Of a stretch of 14,612 nucleotides of DNA, positions 1 through 6,342 are shown in pieces. This DNA is from Candidatus Ratteibacteria bacterium (GTDB lineage: Bacteria; CAIJMQ01). Under the pieces are notes generated by a model that was given only the letters and a program-made list of their open reading frames with translations, did not search any database and was not told the DNA's origin. Numbering within the stretch: position 1 is the stretch's first letter; every line of letters begins with the position of its first letter. The DNA lies in NCBI GenBank assembly GCA_028715665.1, contig JAQURI010000024.1, positions 1-14,612 of the forward strand. The letters run 5' to 3'. The translations under genes and the position numbers were made by a program.

Positions 1-1655
1 TGTTTTACTTTTAAATTCAAAAGTTTTTCTATAGAAATGTTTTCCTCAGTTGCCTCTAACATTTTGTGATGCAAATATAATATGACTTTAGTCATCAAAT
101 ATTGTTTTTTTAAACTTGTATATGTGTCAATGCTGTCGAATGCGTTCTGGTGAAGGAAATCATCTCTTATGGAACTCGCGGTATATAATATTATTCTGTC
201 TTTGGGCGAAAGCGTTTCTGCGCCGACAAGCCGGACTATTTCCTGCAAACTTGCTTCCTCTTGAAGTATGCGCATACATTCTTTTTTATTCTCTTCCCAG
301 TCCTTGCCGAACTGGTCCAAATAATATTGCTCGAGATTCTCTACATAAAGTGAATAAGAAGTAAGCCAATTTATTGCCGGGAAATGTCTTTCATATGCCA
401 ACTTATCCTCAAGTCCCCAGAAAACTTTAACCACTTTTAGCGTAGATTGAACAACCGGGTCTGCGAAGTCGCCTCCCGGCGGAGAAACGGAACCTATTAC
501 TGATAAACTGCCGGTTCTTTCTTCCTTCCCCAGACATCGGACTTTGCCTGCTCTTTCATAAAACTCAGCAAGCCGTGAAGCAAGATATGCGGGATATCCC
601 TCTTCTCCCGGCATTTCTTCCAGTCGTCCGGAGATTTCCCTTACTGCTTCTGCCCATCTGGAAGTGGAATCCGCCATTACGGCTACGTTATATCCCATGT
701 CCCTGAAATATTCTGCGATGGTTATTCCTGTATATATAGAAGCTTCCCGCGCCGCAACAGGCATGTTAGAAGTATTCGCTATAAGAACGGTGCGGTTTAT
801 AAGGGGCTGGTTAGTGTAAGGGTCAATAAGTTCCGGAAATTCCATCAAAACGGATGTCATTTCATTGCCTCTTTCTCCGCACCCGATATAAATTATGATT
901 TGAGCATTGCTCCATTTTGCTAATTGGTGTTGAAGGACGGTTTTGCCGCTTCCGAAAGGGCCGGGCAGACATGCTGTCCCGCCTTCTGCCAGCGGAAAGA
1001 GGAAATCTACAACTCTTTGTCCCGTTATTAAAGGTTCGTCGGGAGCAAGTTTCTTTTTATATCTTCTTTTTGTTCTGACGGGCCATTTGCTGAGCATTTT
1101 TATATCTATGTTCCCATCTTTTGTTTCTATTTGTGCAACGGTTTCTTCTACAGTATATTCCCCTTCTTGTATTTTATTTATTTTGCCTGTTACTGACAAC
1201 GGAACAATTATTTTATGAGTGATAACAGGTGTTTCCTGGACTTCTCCTATAATATCTCCTTCTTCTATTTCGTCCCCTTTTTTTACGATAGGTTTGAATT
1301 TCCATTTCTTTTTTCTGTCAATGCCTGGAAGTGTAAGGCCTCTTGAAATATAATCGCCCGTTTTTTCTCTTATAACGCCCAGAGGACGTTGAATGCCGTC
1401 AAAGATGGATTTAAGAAGCCCCGGTCCCAGCTCTACCGAAAGAGGAGCATTTGTGGATTCTACGGGTTCTCCGGGACCTATACCCGAAGTCTCTTCATAA
1501 ACCTGTATCGAGGCAGTGTCGGCTTTAAGCGCTATAATTTCTCCGATTAAATTCATGTTTCCGACTCTGGCCATGTCATACATGCGCGCATCGGGTATTC
1601 CTTTTGCTATCACAAGCGGCCCTGATACTTTTATTATTTCGCCTTTTGGGTTCAT
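1..1655 (-). CDS. atpA: V/A-type H+/Na+-transporting ATPase, catalytic subunit A (partial, C-terminus beyond left edge)
   Basis: This is the catalytic nucleotide-binding subunit of a membrane rotary ATPase, which couples ATP synthesis or hydrolysis to proton or sodium transport. I translated the minus strand from the ATG at 1655-1653; 551 codons stay open to the window edge, against about 580-600 for the family, so only the last few dozen residues are missing. Visible are the N-terminal barrel (about 1-70), the long non-homologous region typical of A rather than F1-beta subunits (about 110-200, ending KWPVR at 190-194), the P-loop GPFGSGKT at 232-239 and the catalytic-Glu segment GCGERGNEM at 258-266, followed by MADSTSRWAEA and SPPGGDF. 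The ATG overlaps the recR stop as ATGA, so translation is probably coupled to recR. No other V-ATPase subunit gene lies upstream; any further subunits must lie to the left. Family assignment is secure; the transported ion cannot be told. Confidence 0.96.
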   Translation of the reverse strand, partial: MNPKGEIIKVSGPLVIAKGIPDARMYDMARVGNMNLIGEIIALKADTASIQVYEETSGIGPGEPVESTNAPLSVELGPGLLKSIFDGIQRPLGVIREKTGDYISRGLTLPGIDRKKKWKFKPIVKKGDEIEEGDIIGEVQETPVITHKIIVPLSVTGKINKIQEGEYTVEETVAQIETKDGNIDIKMLSKWPVRTKRRYKKKLAPDEPLITGQRVVDFLFPLAEGGTACLPGPFGSGKTVLQHQLAKWSNAQIIIYIGCGERGNEMTSVLMEFPELIDPYTNQPLINRTVLIANTSNMPVAAREASIYTGITIAEYFRDMGYNVAVMADSTSRWAEAVREISGRLEEMPGEEGYPAYLASRLAEFYERAGKVRCLGKEERTGSLSVIGSVSPPGGDFADPVVQSTLKVVKVFWGLEDKLAYERHFPAINWLTSYSLYVENLEQYYLDQFGKDWEENKKECMRILQEEASLQEIVRLVGAETLSPKDRIILYTASSIRDDFLHQNAFDSIDTYTSLKKQYLMTKVILYLHHKMLEATEENISIEKLLNLKVK

Positions 1656-2227
1656 ACTTCCCGTCTTCCTTTAAACGCTTCCTTTAAAGTAAGTTCATCC
1701 ACATACTCGATATTTCCGCCTACAGGAATTCCTTTTGCCAGGCAGGAAACCTTTACTTTGAAATTTTTCAGTAATTTTACCATGTAATGCAAAGTAAATT
1801 CCTGGTTTGTTGCCAATATTATTTCTTTTATGTGGTCTTCTTTTATTCTTTTGATAAGTTTGTCCACTTTTAAATCCTGCGGATTTTTGCCTTCCAATGG
1901 GGCAATGCTTCCGTGCAGGACGTAATAAAGCCCTTTGAATATCCCGCTTTTTTCTATTATGTCCGCCTGGTGCGGCTCTTCCACAACACATATTTTATTT
2001 TTTTCGCGTTGGGGATTTTCGCATATCGAGCAGATTTTCTTTTCAGTATATGAATTGCATTTATCGCAGTATCCTACTTTTTCAAGGTTTTTTACGGCTT
2101 TTATCAGTTGCTCTATTTTGTGCGGTTTATCGAGCAAATGCAACGCGATTCTTTCGGCCGATTTAGGGCCCAAAGAAGGCAGTTCCGTCAAACTTTTAAT
2201 TAGTTCTTCTATACTTTTTGGATACAC
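1652..2227 (-). CDS. recR: Recombination mediator protein RecR
   Basis: RecR acts with RecO (and RecF) to load RecA onto SSB-coated single-stranded DNA at gaps and stalled forks; it binds DNA as a ring-shaped oligomer. The 191 residues show the N-terminal helix-hairpin-helix (LPSLGPKSAERIALHLL, 16-32), a four-cysteine zinc finger (C54, C57, C66, C69), a Toprim domain beginning CVVEEP (80-85) and the C-terminal GIPVGGNIEYVDELTL block (166-181). The start is GTG at 2227, chosen because AGGGA lies a few bases upstream and the protein begins at the normal family position. The Toprim loop after ILATN (137-141) is about four residues shorter than usual: the common P-x-VEGEATA stretch is replaced by QEF-T. 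It belongs to the dnaX-ybaB-recR cluster but is separated from ybaB by an unknown gene, and its stop overlaps the V-ATPase start by four bases. Confidence 0.96.
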   Translation of the reverse strand: MYPKSIEELIKSLTELPSLGPKSAERIALHLLDKPHKIEQLIKAVKNLEKVGYCDKCNSYTEKKICSICENPQREKNKICVVEEPHQADIIEKSGIFKGLYYVLHGSIAPLEGKNPQDLKVDKLIKRIKEDHIKEIILATNQEFTLHYMVKLLKNFKVKVSCLAKGIPVGGNIEYVDELTLKEAFKGRREV

Positions 2228-2253
2228 GTCTTTCCCTCGCTATGCTCGGTCAG

Positions 2254-2323
2254 AAATTAAAAGTTAAAAGTAAAAAGTCAAAATGACAAATCAAAAATGA
2301 AAAATCAAATATCAAAATTCCAA
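2254..2323. repeat. Degenerate heptamer tandem tract between the unknown gene and recR
   Basis: Ten consecutive 7-nt units without indels, approximate plus-strand form AAKTMAA (for example AAGTTAA, AAGTCAA, AATCAAA, AATGAAA). Neighbouring units resemble each other and the consensus drifts along the tract. It fills almost all the spacer between the stop of the 449-residue protein and the recR ribosome-binding site. The sequence AAAAGTCAAAATGA at 2273-2286 recurs inverted at 3749-3762, on the other side of that gene. The composition is A-rich, so part of the apparent order could be low complexity, but the period is regular throughout. Confidence 0.65.
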
Positions 2324-2340
2324 AAGAAACAAATTATAAA

Positions 2341-3690
2341 CTATTTCTCGCATTTCCAGACAATATCATAGTCTTCTTTATATCCAACTTCTCTTTGGTG
2401 AATACCGCCATCATCTTTCATGTTTGGACCTAAACTGTAAAGAATGAAGCCGTCATCTAATTTTTTGTAAATTAATTCTTTACCACTGAATGGGTCAATG
2501 GAGCGTTCACTTAAAAAGAAAAGTGTTTCCGGATAATCTCCGGTTCCCGCCTTAAAAATTTTCAAAGCAAGGCCAACTTTACAAACACTAATATTTGCCT
2601 GGTGTCTTGCTAAACTATACTTCAATATTCTATCTAGGTATGGCATAATTATTCTGGTATAAACACAGTATTTTGGTATCTGTTTTTTCATCGGATTACT
2701 TTGTTCTTCTTGAGCAACTTTATAATAAGGTAAATTACAATTATCCTGTATTTTTGATAAAAAAGTTAAATAATATATCTCATCTTTTTTCCAAATTGGT
2801 ATATAGATAGGGGTTGTTGTTACACAGGGATGAAAAGGGACAAAGTAATCCCATCGTTCTCCCATATAATCACCACCAAACAATTCATTACAAGAAACTT
2901 TACAATGTACCAATCTATCAAATACCCACATCCCTATGTGAACCTTTTCTGCATCTATACATTTAATAATCGGCTCAACACTTTTGTGAGTGGAAAGTTC
3001 GTCTATTATTAATTTCGCTATCTGAGGGGAAATATTTTTTGAATTTGATATAAATTCAATGCAATTCGTTATTATCCAATCACAGCTATACCTTGTCTGT
3101 TGTGAAAATAAAACTGGTTCATCCTTCAGATGGTTTGATACCTTCAAACTGACAATAAGCGTATCAAATGCTTTATCTATATCACCCGATTCTGTTTCAA
3201 GCACAGCTTTCATACAAAGAAACCTTACTGCTTGCCTTATCTTTGATAAATGGCGCAATTCCATATAAGGTCCTTTTTCATATTCAAGATTAAAATTACA
3301 TTTTGTTTTTTGGGAACCTTCTTCAAGGAGAGAATAAATATCTTGTAATTCTTTAGAATTGATTAGTTCTGAAATTTCTTTTCTTTGTTCGTCAGTCCAC
3401 TGAGAAAGATCATATAAAGATTTAAGGTATTTTTCGACTGTACTAAGCTTTTTTACATTGCTTCCCTCTTCGTTTTTCATCATTTCAAATGCCTTGTTAT
3501 AGAATATTGCCGCATTTTCTTCATCAGGAACAGGCGGAGGGATAATTTCGGCAATTGTGGTGGGTCTGCCTTGTCTTTTCAGCTCATTGATTTTATTGCG
3601 GAGTTGAATACTAAATGTGATATTTAAAATAGTATGCAAAATTATTAATATCCCTAAAATAATGCCTGCTATCTTGAAAAACTTTTTCAT
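2341..3690 (-). CDS. Membrane-anchored protein of unknown function with C-terminal DPFSGK...DGF.LYSLGP motif
   Basis: I do not recognise an enzyme or named family. The 449 residues start with a single hydrophobic segment (about 6-26, after MKKFFK), which could be an uncleaved signal anchor that places the rest outside the cytoplasmic membrane. The middle is helical and polar. The end carries GDYPETLFFLSE, then DPFSGKELIYK, then DGFILYSLGPNMKDDGG. A block of this kind recurs at the ends of many uncharacterised, membrane-anchored proteins of Planctomycetes and candidate phyla and resembles tails of some pseudopilin-like proteins; that is family memory, not a search result. The ATG at 3690 has no clear Shine-Dalgarno. 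The gene interrupts dnaX-ybaB-recR in the same orientation, and degenerate heptamer tracts lie on both sides, which suggests a lineage-specific insertion. The reading frame is intact, so it is likely expressed. Confidence 0.8.
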   Translation of the reverse strand: MKKFFKIAGIILGILIILHTILNITFSIQLRNKINELKRQGRPTTIAEIIPPPVPDEENAAIFYNKAFEMMKNEEGSNVKKLSTVEKYLKSLYDLSQWTDEQRKEISELINSKELQDIYSLLEEGSQKTKCNFNLEYEKGPYMELRHLSKIRQAVRFLCMKAVLETESGDIDKAFDTLIVSLKVSNHLKDEPVLFSQQTRYSCDWIITNCIEFISNSKNISPQIAKLIIDELSTHKSVEPIIKCIDAEKVHIGMWVFDRLVHCKVSCNELFGGDYMGERWDYFVPFHPCVTTTPIYIPIWKKDEIYYLTFLSKIQDNCNLPYYKVAQEEQSNPMKKQIPKYCVYTRIIMPYLDRILKYSLARHQANISVCKVGLALKIFKAGTGDYPETLFFLSERSIDPFSGKELIYKKLDDGFILYSLGPNMKDDGGIHQREVGYKEDYDIVWKCEK

Positions 3691-3708
3691 TTTTTAATTT
3701 TAGATTGC

Positions 3709-3737
3709 CTGCCCGACAAAATTTTCTGGGCGGGTAG
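3709..3737. repeat. Imperfect hairpin upstream of the unknown gene
   Basis: CTGCCCG at 3709-3715 pairs with CGGGTAG at 3731-3737 (seven pairs, one of them G-U). The loop contains the self-complementary AAAATTTT. It sits just 5' of the 449-residue gene on the minus strand, with no T-run placed to make an intrinsic terminator in either direction. It could be a small palindromic repeat or part of the leader; its role is unknown. Confidence 0.5.
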
Positions 3738-3738
3738 T

Positions 3739-3822
3739 TTTACCTTTTTCATTTTGACTTTTATCGTCCTTCATCCATCGTCCATCGTTTTTCTCTGTCC
3801 TCTGTCATCTGTTTTCTGTCTT
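3739..3822. repeat. Degenerate heptamer tandem tract downstream of ybaB
   Basis: Twelve consecutive 7-nt units with no indel, running up to the ybaB stop codon. At the left end the units are TTTACCT-like, in the middle TCCATCG (two identical copies at 3774-3787), and at the right end CTGTCCT, CTGTCAT, CTGTTTT and CTGTCTT (3795-3822). The consensus shifts stepwise along the array while the period stays at seven. The TCTG-plus-three core of the right end is the same as in the tract between pilB and pilT (12094-12142). It is not an open frame of its own on the minus strand and shows no gene. Confidence 0.75.
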
Positions 3823-4133
3823 CAAGTCAGTCCCGGTATATTGAATCCGCCTGTCACCTGTGAGAGTTCCTGCTGGACCATTTCTTTGGATTTTCGCAGT
3901 GCTTCATTGACCGCTGCTTGTATCAATGTTTCCAACATTTCTATGTCGTTTGAATTTACCACTTCTTTGTCGATTTTTATGGATACAAGTTCCTGCGCAC
4001 CGTTGGCTTCAACCCTTACCATTCCGCCGCCGGCTGATGCCTCGACCTTTCTTGAAGCCAGCTCTTCCTGGACTTTTGCCATTTTCTCCTGCATCTTTTG
4101 CGCTTCTTTTAAAAGTTTTCCCATATTTTTCAC
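3822..4133 (-). CDS. ybaB: YbaB/EbfC family nucleoid-associated protein
   Basis: A small DNA-binding protein that forms tweezer-like dimers and coats or bends DNA; it is usually encoded between dnaX and recR. The 103 residues match the family length. An N-terminal helix rich in K, Q and E (MGKLLKEAQKMQEKMAKVQEEL) is followed by the conserved ASAGGGMVRVEANGAQELVSIKID core, and a C-terminal helical part ends in GGFNIPGL, a typical ending. The start is GTG at 4133, preceded by AGGAGA that overlaps the dnaX stop codon; only ten bases separate the two genes, so they are surely co-transcribed. The protein should act in the cytoplasm on the nucleoid; its exact role in repair or gene regulation is not settled in the family. 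Confidence 0.95.
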   Translation of the reverse strand: MKNMGKLLKEAQKMQEKMAKVQEELASRKVEASAGGGMVRVEANGAQELVSIKIDKEVVNSNDIEMLETLIQAAVNEALRKSKEMVQQELSQVTGGFNIPGLT

Positions 4134-4143
4134 GGCTTATCTC

Positions 4144-5718
4144 CTATTTTTCTTTCACTATTTTTGCGTCGAATATTTTCATTGTTTTTTCGATTAGACC
4201 TTCTTTTTTGTTTTCCTGTTTTTCTTTGTGGACGAATTCAAGTTGAATTACGCGGGCGATTTTTTCGCTGATTTTACTCTGCAGAAACTTTTTGCTTTTT
4301 TCCAGGGTGGTTTTTAGATAGTTGTTTGTCTTATCCAGTTCTATCTTTATTATATTATTCCCGAAATCGTATATTTTGCTGTTTGCAAGAATTGTGGAAA
4401 GTGTTGTGCTCTTCTCCTTGACTTCTTTTAATATTTCCGCCCAGATTGCGCTTAAGTTTTCTATTTTCGGGTTTTCTTTTACCTGCGTAGCGGGTTTTTT
4501 CGTGATAGCGGCATCTGATAAAGGTTTTTCTGCGTAAAGTTTTGTTGCGGCTGGTTCCTTGGTGTTTTCGGATATTTTTGGCTTTGCCGTGATGGATTTC
4601 GGAATGGATGTCGTAGGTTTTTCCGTGTTCATTTCTTTAACAAGTCCCAGTATATAAATTTCCAAATCCATCACTACAGATTCGCTTCTTTTTATTTTGT
4701 AAGATATTGAAGATAATGAATCTATCAGAGAAAGAATTTGTTCTTCTTCGAAATTCTCCGCAAGTTCTTTAAGTTTGCTTCGGTAATTAGGCCTTATATC
4801 GAGTAACTCGGAAGATTCGATGCCTTTTTTTAGCAAAAGCATATCTCTTAAAAAATGCATAAAATCTTTAAGCAGGTTCGGTATGTCCTTACCGCGATGG
4901 TTCAGGTCATTAAACAATTGCCATATTTTTGTGACGTTCTTTTCGCAGAAAAGAACTGCAAGGTCGAAGAATATTTCTTCGTCAACCATCCCCAAGAGTT
5001 CTTTGGCTTTATCTATCGTTATATTGCCGTTTGTAAATATAGATAATTGCTCCAAAATACTTTCGGCGTCCCTTAAACTGCCTTGAGAAAATTTTGCTAT
5101 CAAAAATAAACTGTCGGCATCTATTTTTATCTTTTCTTGTTCTGCTATCGTTTTCAGTTTCTTTTCTATTAAACTTGCGGAAATTCTTTTAAAGTCAAAG
5201 CGTTGGCACCTGGATAGAATAGTCATGGGAATTTGGTAAGGTTCTGTCGTTGCGAATATGAATTTTACATGAGGGGGCGGTTCCTCCAATGTTTTTAAGA
5301 GTGCGTTGAATGCCTCGTTAGTCAACATGTGAACTTCGTCTATTATATAGATTTTGAATTTGGATTTTGACGTGCCGAATTTTATATTCTGGCGCAGTTC
5401 TCTTATTTGCTCGATACCGCGATTTGAAGCGCCGTCTATCTCTATTACGTCCAGGCTTCTGTTTTCCGTAATTTCCAAACACGAAGGACAACTATTGCAG
5501 GGTTCCCCTTTTGTATCTTTCTCGCAGTTTACGGCTTTTGCTAAAATTCTTGCGGTGGTGGTTTTTCCTATGCCTCTGGGACCGGCGAAAAGATATGCGT
5601 GATAAACTCTGTTTTGTTTTAAGGCATTCTGGAGGGTGAGAGCAATATGTTCTTGTCCCAAAATATCGCTAAAATTTTGGGGACGCCATTTTCTTGCCAA
5701 AACTTTATATTCCGCCAT
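4144..5718 (-). CDS. dnaX: DNA polymerase III subunit gamma/tau
   Basis: The AAA+ motor of the replicative clamp loader, which opens the sliding clamp and places it on primed DNA. The 524 residues show WRPQNFSDILGQ near the N-terminus, the P-loop GPRGIGKT (46-53), a zinc module (C65, C74, C77, C80), the Walker B box DEVH (127-130), LKTLEEPP (141-148) and the sensor-type LSRCQRF (168-174). Domain III follows to about residue 370. A variable linker rich in K, P, A and T (about 375-425) leads to a short C-terminal domain. The protein is shorter than E. coli tau (643 residues), which is common outside Proteobacteria. I did not find a convincing in-frame slippery heptamer, so a separate gamma form by frameshifting is not supported. 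ATG at 5718 has a weak AAAGAG upstream. Gene order SRP RNA, dnaX, ybaB is a familiar bacterial arrangement. Confidence 0.96.
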   Translation of the reverse strand: MAEYKVLARKWRPQNFSDILGQEHIALTLQNALKQNRVYHAYLFAGPRGIGKTTTARILAKAVNCEKDTKGEPCNSCPSCLEITENRSLDVIEIDGASNRGIEQIRELRQNIKFGTSKSKFKIYIIDEVHMLTNEAFNALLKTLEEPPPHVKFIFATTEPYQIPMTILSRCQRFDFKRISASLIEKKLKTIAEQEKIKIDADSLFLIAKFSQGSLRDAESILEQLSIFTNGNITIDKAKELLGMVDEEIFFDLAVLFCEKNVTKIWQLFNDLNHRGKDIPNLLKDFMHFLRDMLLLKKGIESSELLDIRPNYRSKLKELAENFEEEQILSLIDSLSSISYKIKRSESVVMDLEIYILGLVKEMNTEKPTTSIPKSITAKPKISENTKEPAATKLYAEKPLSDAAITKKPATQVKENPKIENLSAIWAEILKEVKEKSTTLSTILANSKIYDFGNNIIKIELDKTNNYLKTTLEKSKKFLQSKISEKIARVIQLEFVHKEKQENKKEGLIEKTMKIFDAKIVKEK

Positions 5719-5735
5719 ATCTCTTTAATTAAAGG

Positions 5736-5833
5736 AATAGATATAAATAGAAATACATGGAAATAAATTGAAATATAATTGTTTTTCTACATATATCCAT
5801 GTATATCTATCGTATTTCTATCATATTTCCATT
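5736..5833. repeat. Convergent pair of degenerate 10/11-nt tandem arrays (long imperfect palindrome)
   Basis: At 5736-5775 there are four perfect-length decamers on the plus strand: AATAGATATA, AATAGAAATA, CATGGAAATA and AATTGAAATA. At 5792-5833 four units of 10 or 11 nt run the other way: TATATCCATG, TATATCTATCG, TATTTCTATCA and TATTTCCATT. The right-hand units are the reverse complements of the left-hand type (TATTTCYATK), so the two arrays face each other across a 16-nt spacer and could fold into a large AT-rich cruciform or RNA hairpin. The tract lies between the SRP RNA 3' end and the dnaX start. No gene is seen in it. Confidence 0.75.
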
Positions 5834-5902
5834 TTTGGTATTTTTAATACGGTGATCATGCACCTTCTTTTCGTTCTTTCTTTCTTTGATAATCATCAGG
5901 CA

Positions 5903-6165
5903 GGTAACTCCAGCCAGACTAAACCCAGAACCAGAGCAAGCTCGGTTCTGGGCGAACCCTGCGGCACCCAGAGTTTTTTACTTACCGCTGCTTCCTTCCG
6001 GACCTGACGGGGTTCGTAAATCTCTGTTGCACAGGAGCCAACCTTCATCGTCCCTTGCTTGATTCTTAAACTAAGAAATACGAGACCTCCAAGAAGGAAT
6101 TAAGCCCTGCTGTAGCGGATTGCAGGTTCAGGGCACCGCTATCTCCCCGCTTGGCATGACCACCA
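5903..6165 (-). ncRNA. ffs: Signal recognition particle RNA, large bacterial type with Alu domain
   Basis: This is the RNA of the signal recognition particle, which with Ffh targets nascent membrane and secreted proteins. On the minus strand the universally conserved apical segment GTCAGGTCCGGAAGGAAGCA lies at 6008-5989 with its partner region GGGTGCCGCAGGGTT nearby. Upstream of it (about 6155-6084) is the Alu-domain signature also found in the Bacillus scRNA: GCGGGGAGATAGCGGTGCCC, then TGCAATCCGCTACAGCAGGGC and GGAGGTC. The 5' end is placed about seven bases after a strong -10 box. The 3' end near 5903 is estimated from partial pairing of GGUGGU with GUUACC and could be off by some ten bases. 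The resulting ~263 nt matches the large bacterial form (~265-270 nt) rather than the ~114-nt 4.5S RNA of E. coli. No T-run terminator is evident downstream. Confidence 0.93.
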
Positions 6166-6171
6166 GCGGCT

Positions 6172-6200
6172 ATGATAACCAAAAGAAAAACCGAAGTCAA
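6172..6200 (-). promoter_or_regulatory. Housekeeping-type promoter of the SRP RNA
   Basis: On the minus strand TTGACT (6200-6195) and TATCAT (6177-6172) are separated by exactly 17 bases, close to the sigma-70 consensus. Transcription would begin near 6165, which is just where the SRP RNA 5' end is expected. This is the strongest promoter match in the window. Confidence 0.85.
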
Positions 6201-6342
6201 TTATAATCGGAACACAGGGGTTTTATTTTTTTCAATGGAAAAATGAGTGTGTGACGATTAGACCCTTCCTTTATATGGAATTAGGAAGGTCTATCCCTTT
6301 TGGATTACCCCGCAGAGTATCCCGACGTAACGTCGGGATGGT
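6201..6342. other. Intergenic region between the TPR gene and the SRP promoter, with two hairpins
   Basis: No gene is seen here. Two inverted repeats are present. ATCCCGACGT and ACGTCGGGAT (6319-6328 and 6330-6339) are perfect 10-bp arms around a single base, immediately after the TPR-gene stop codon; an outer CCGCA/TGCGG pair may extend the structure. The second is GACCCTTCCT with AGGAAGGTC (6261-6270 and 6283-6291), nine pairs with one bulge. Neither is followed by a T-run in the direction of the TPR gene, so they are not typical intrinsic terminators, but they may protect the mRNA end or separate the two transcripts. A T-rich stretch near 6220-6232 and the SRP promoter complete the spacer. 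Confidence 0.6.

Noticed and set aside
116..1218. Plus-strand open frames opposite the V-ATPase gene
   Set aside because: They are antisense shadows of a clearly conserved coding sequence.
2254..3822. CRISPR array in the heptamer tracts
   Set aside because: Units are only seven bases, degenerate and without spacers.
4280..4310. Programmed frameshift site in dnaX at the GAAAAAAGC stretch
   Set aside because: The run of six A is not in the A-AAA-AAG register and lies near the end of the gene, so it would not give a gamma-like product.
5768..6007. A plus-strand open frame across the SRP RNA
   Set aside because: It lies over the AT-rich array and the conserved SRP RNA on the other strand and has no protein-like character.
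6319..6339. Palindrome after the TPR gene as a Rho-independent terminator
   Set aside because: No T-run follows in the direction of transcription; kept only as a hairpin.
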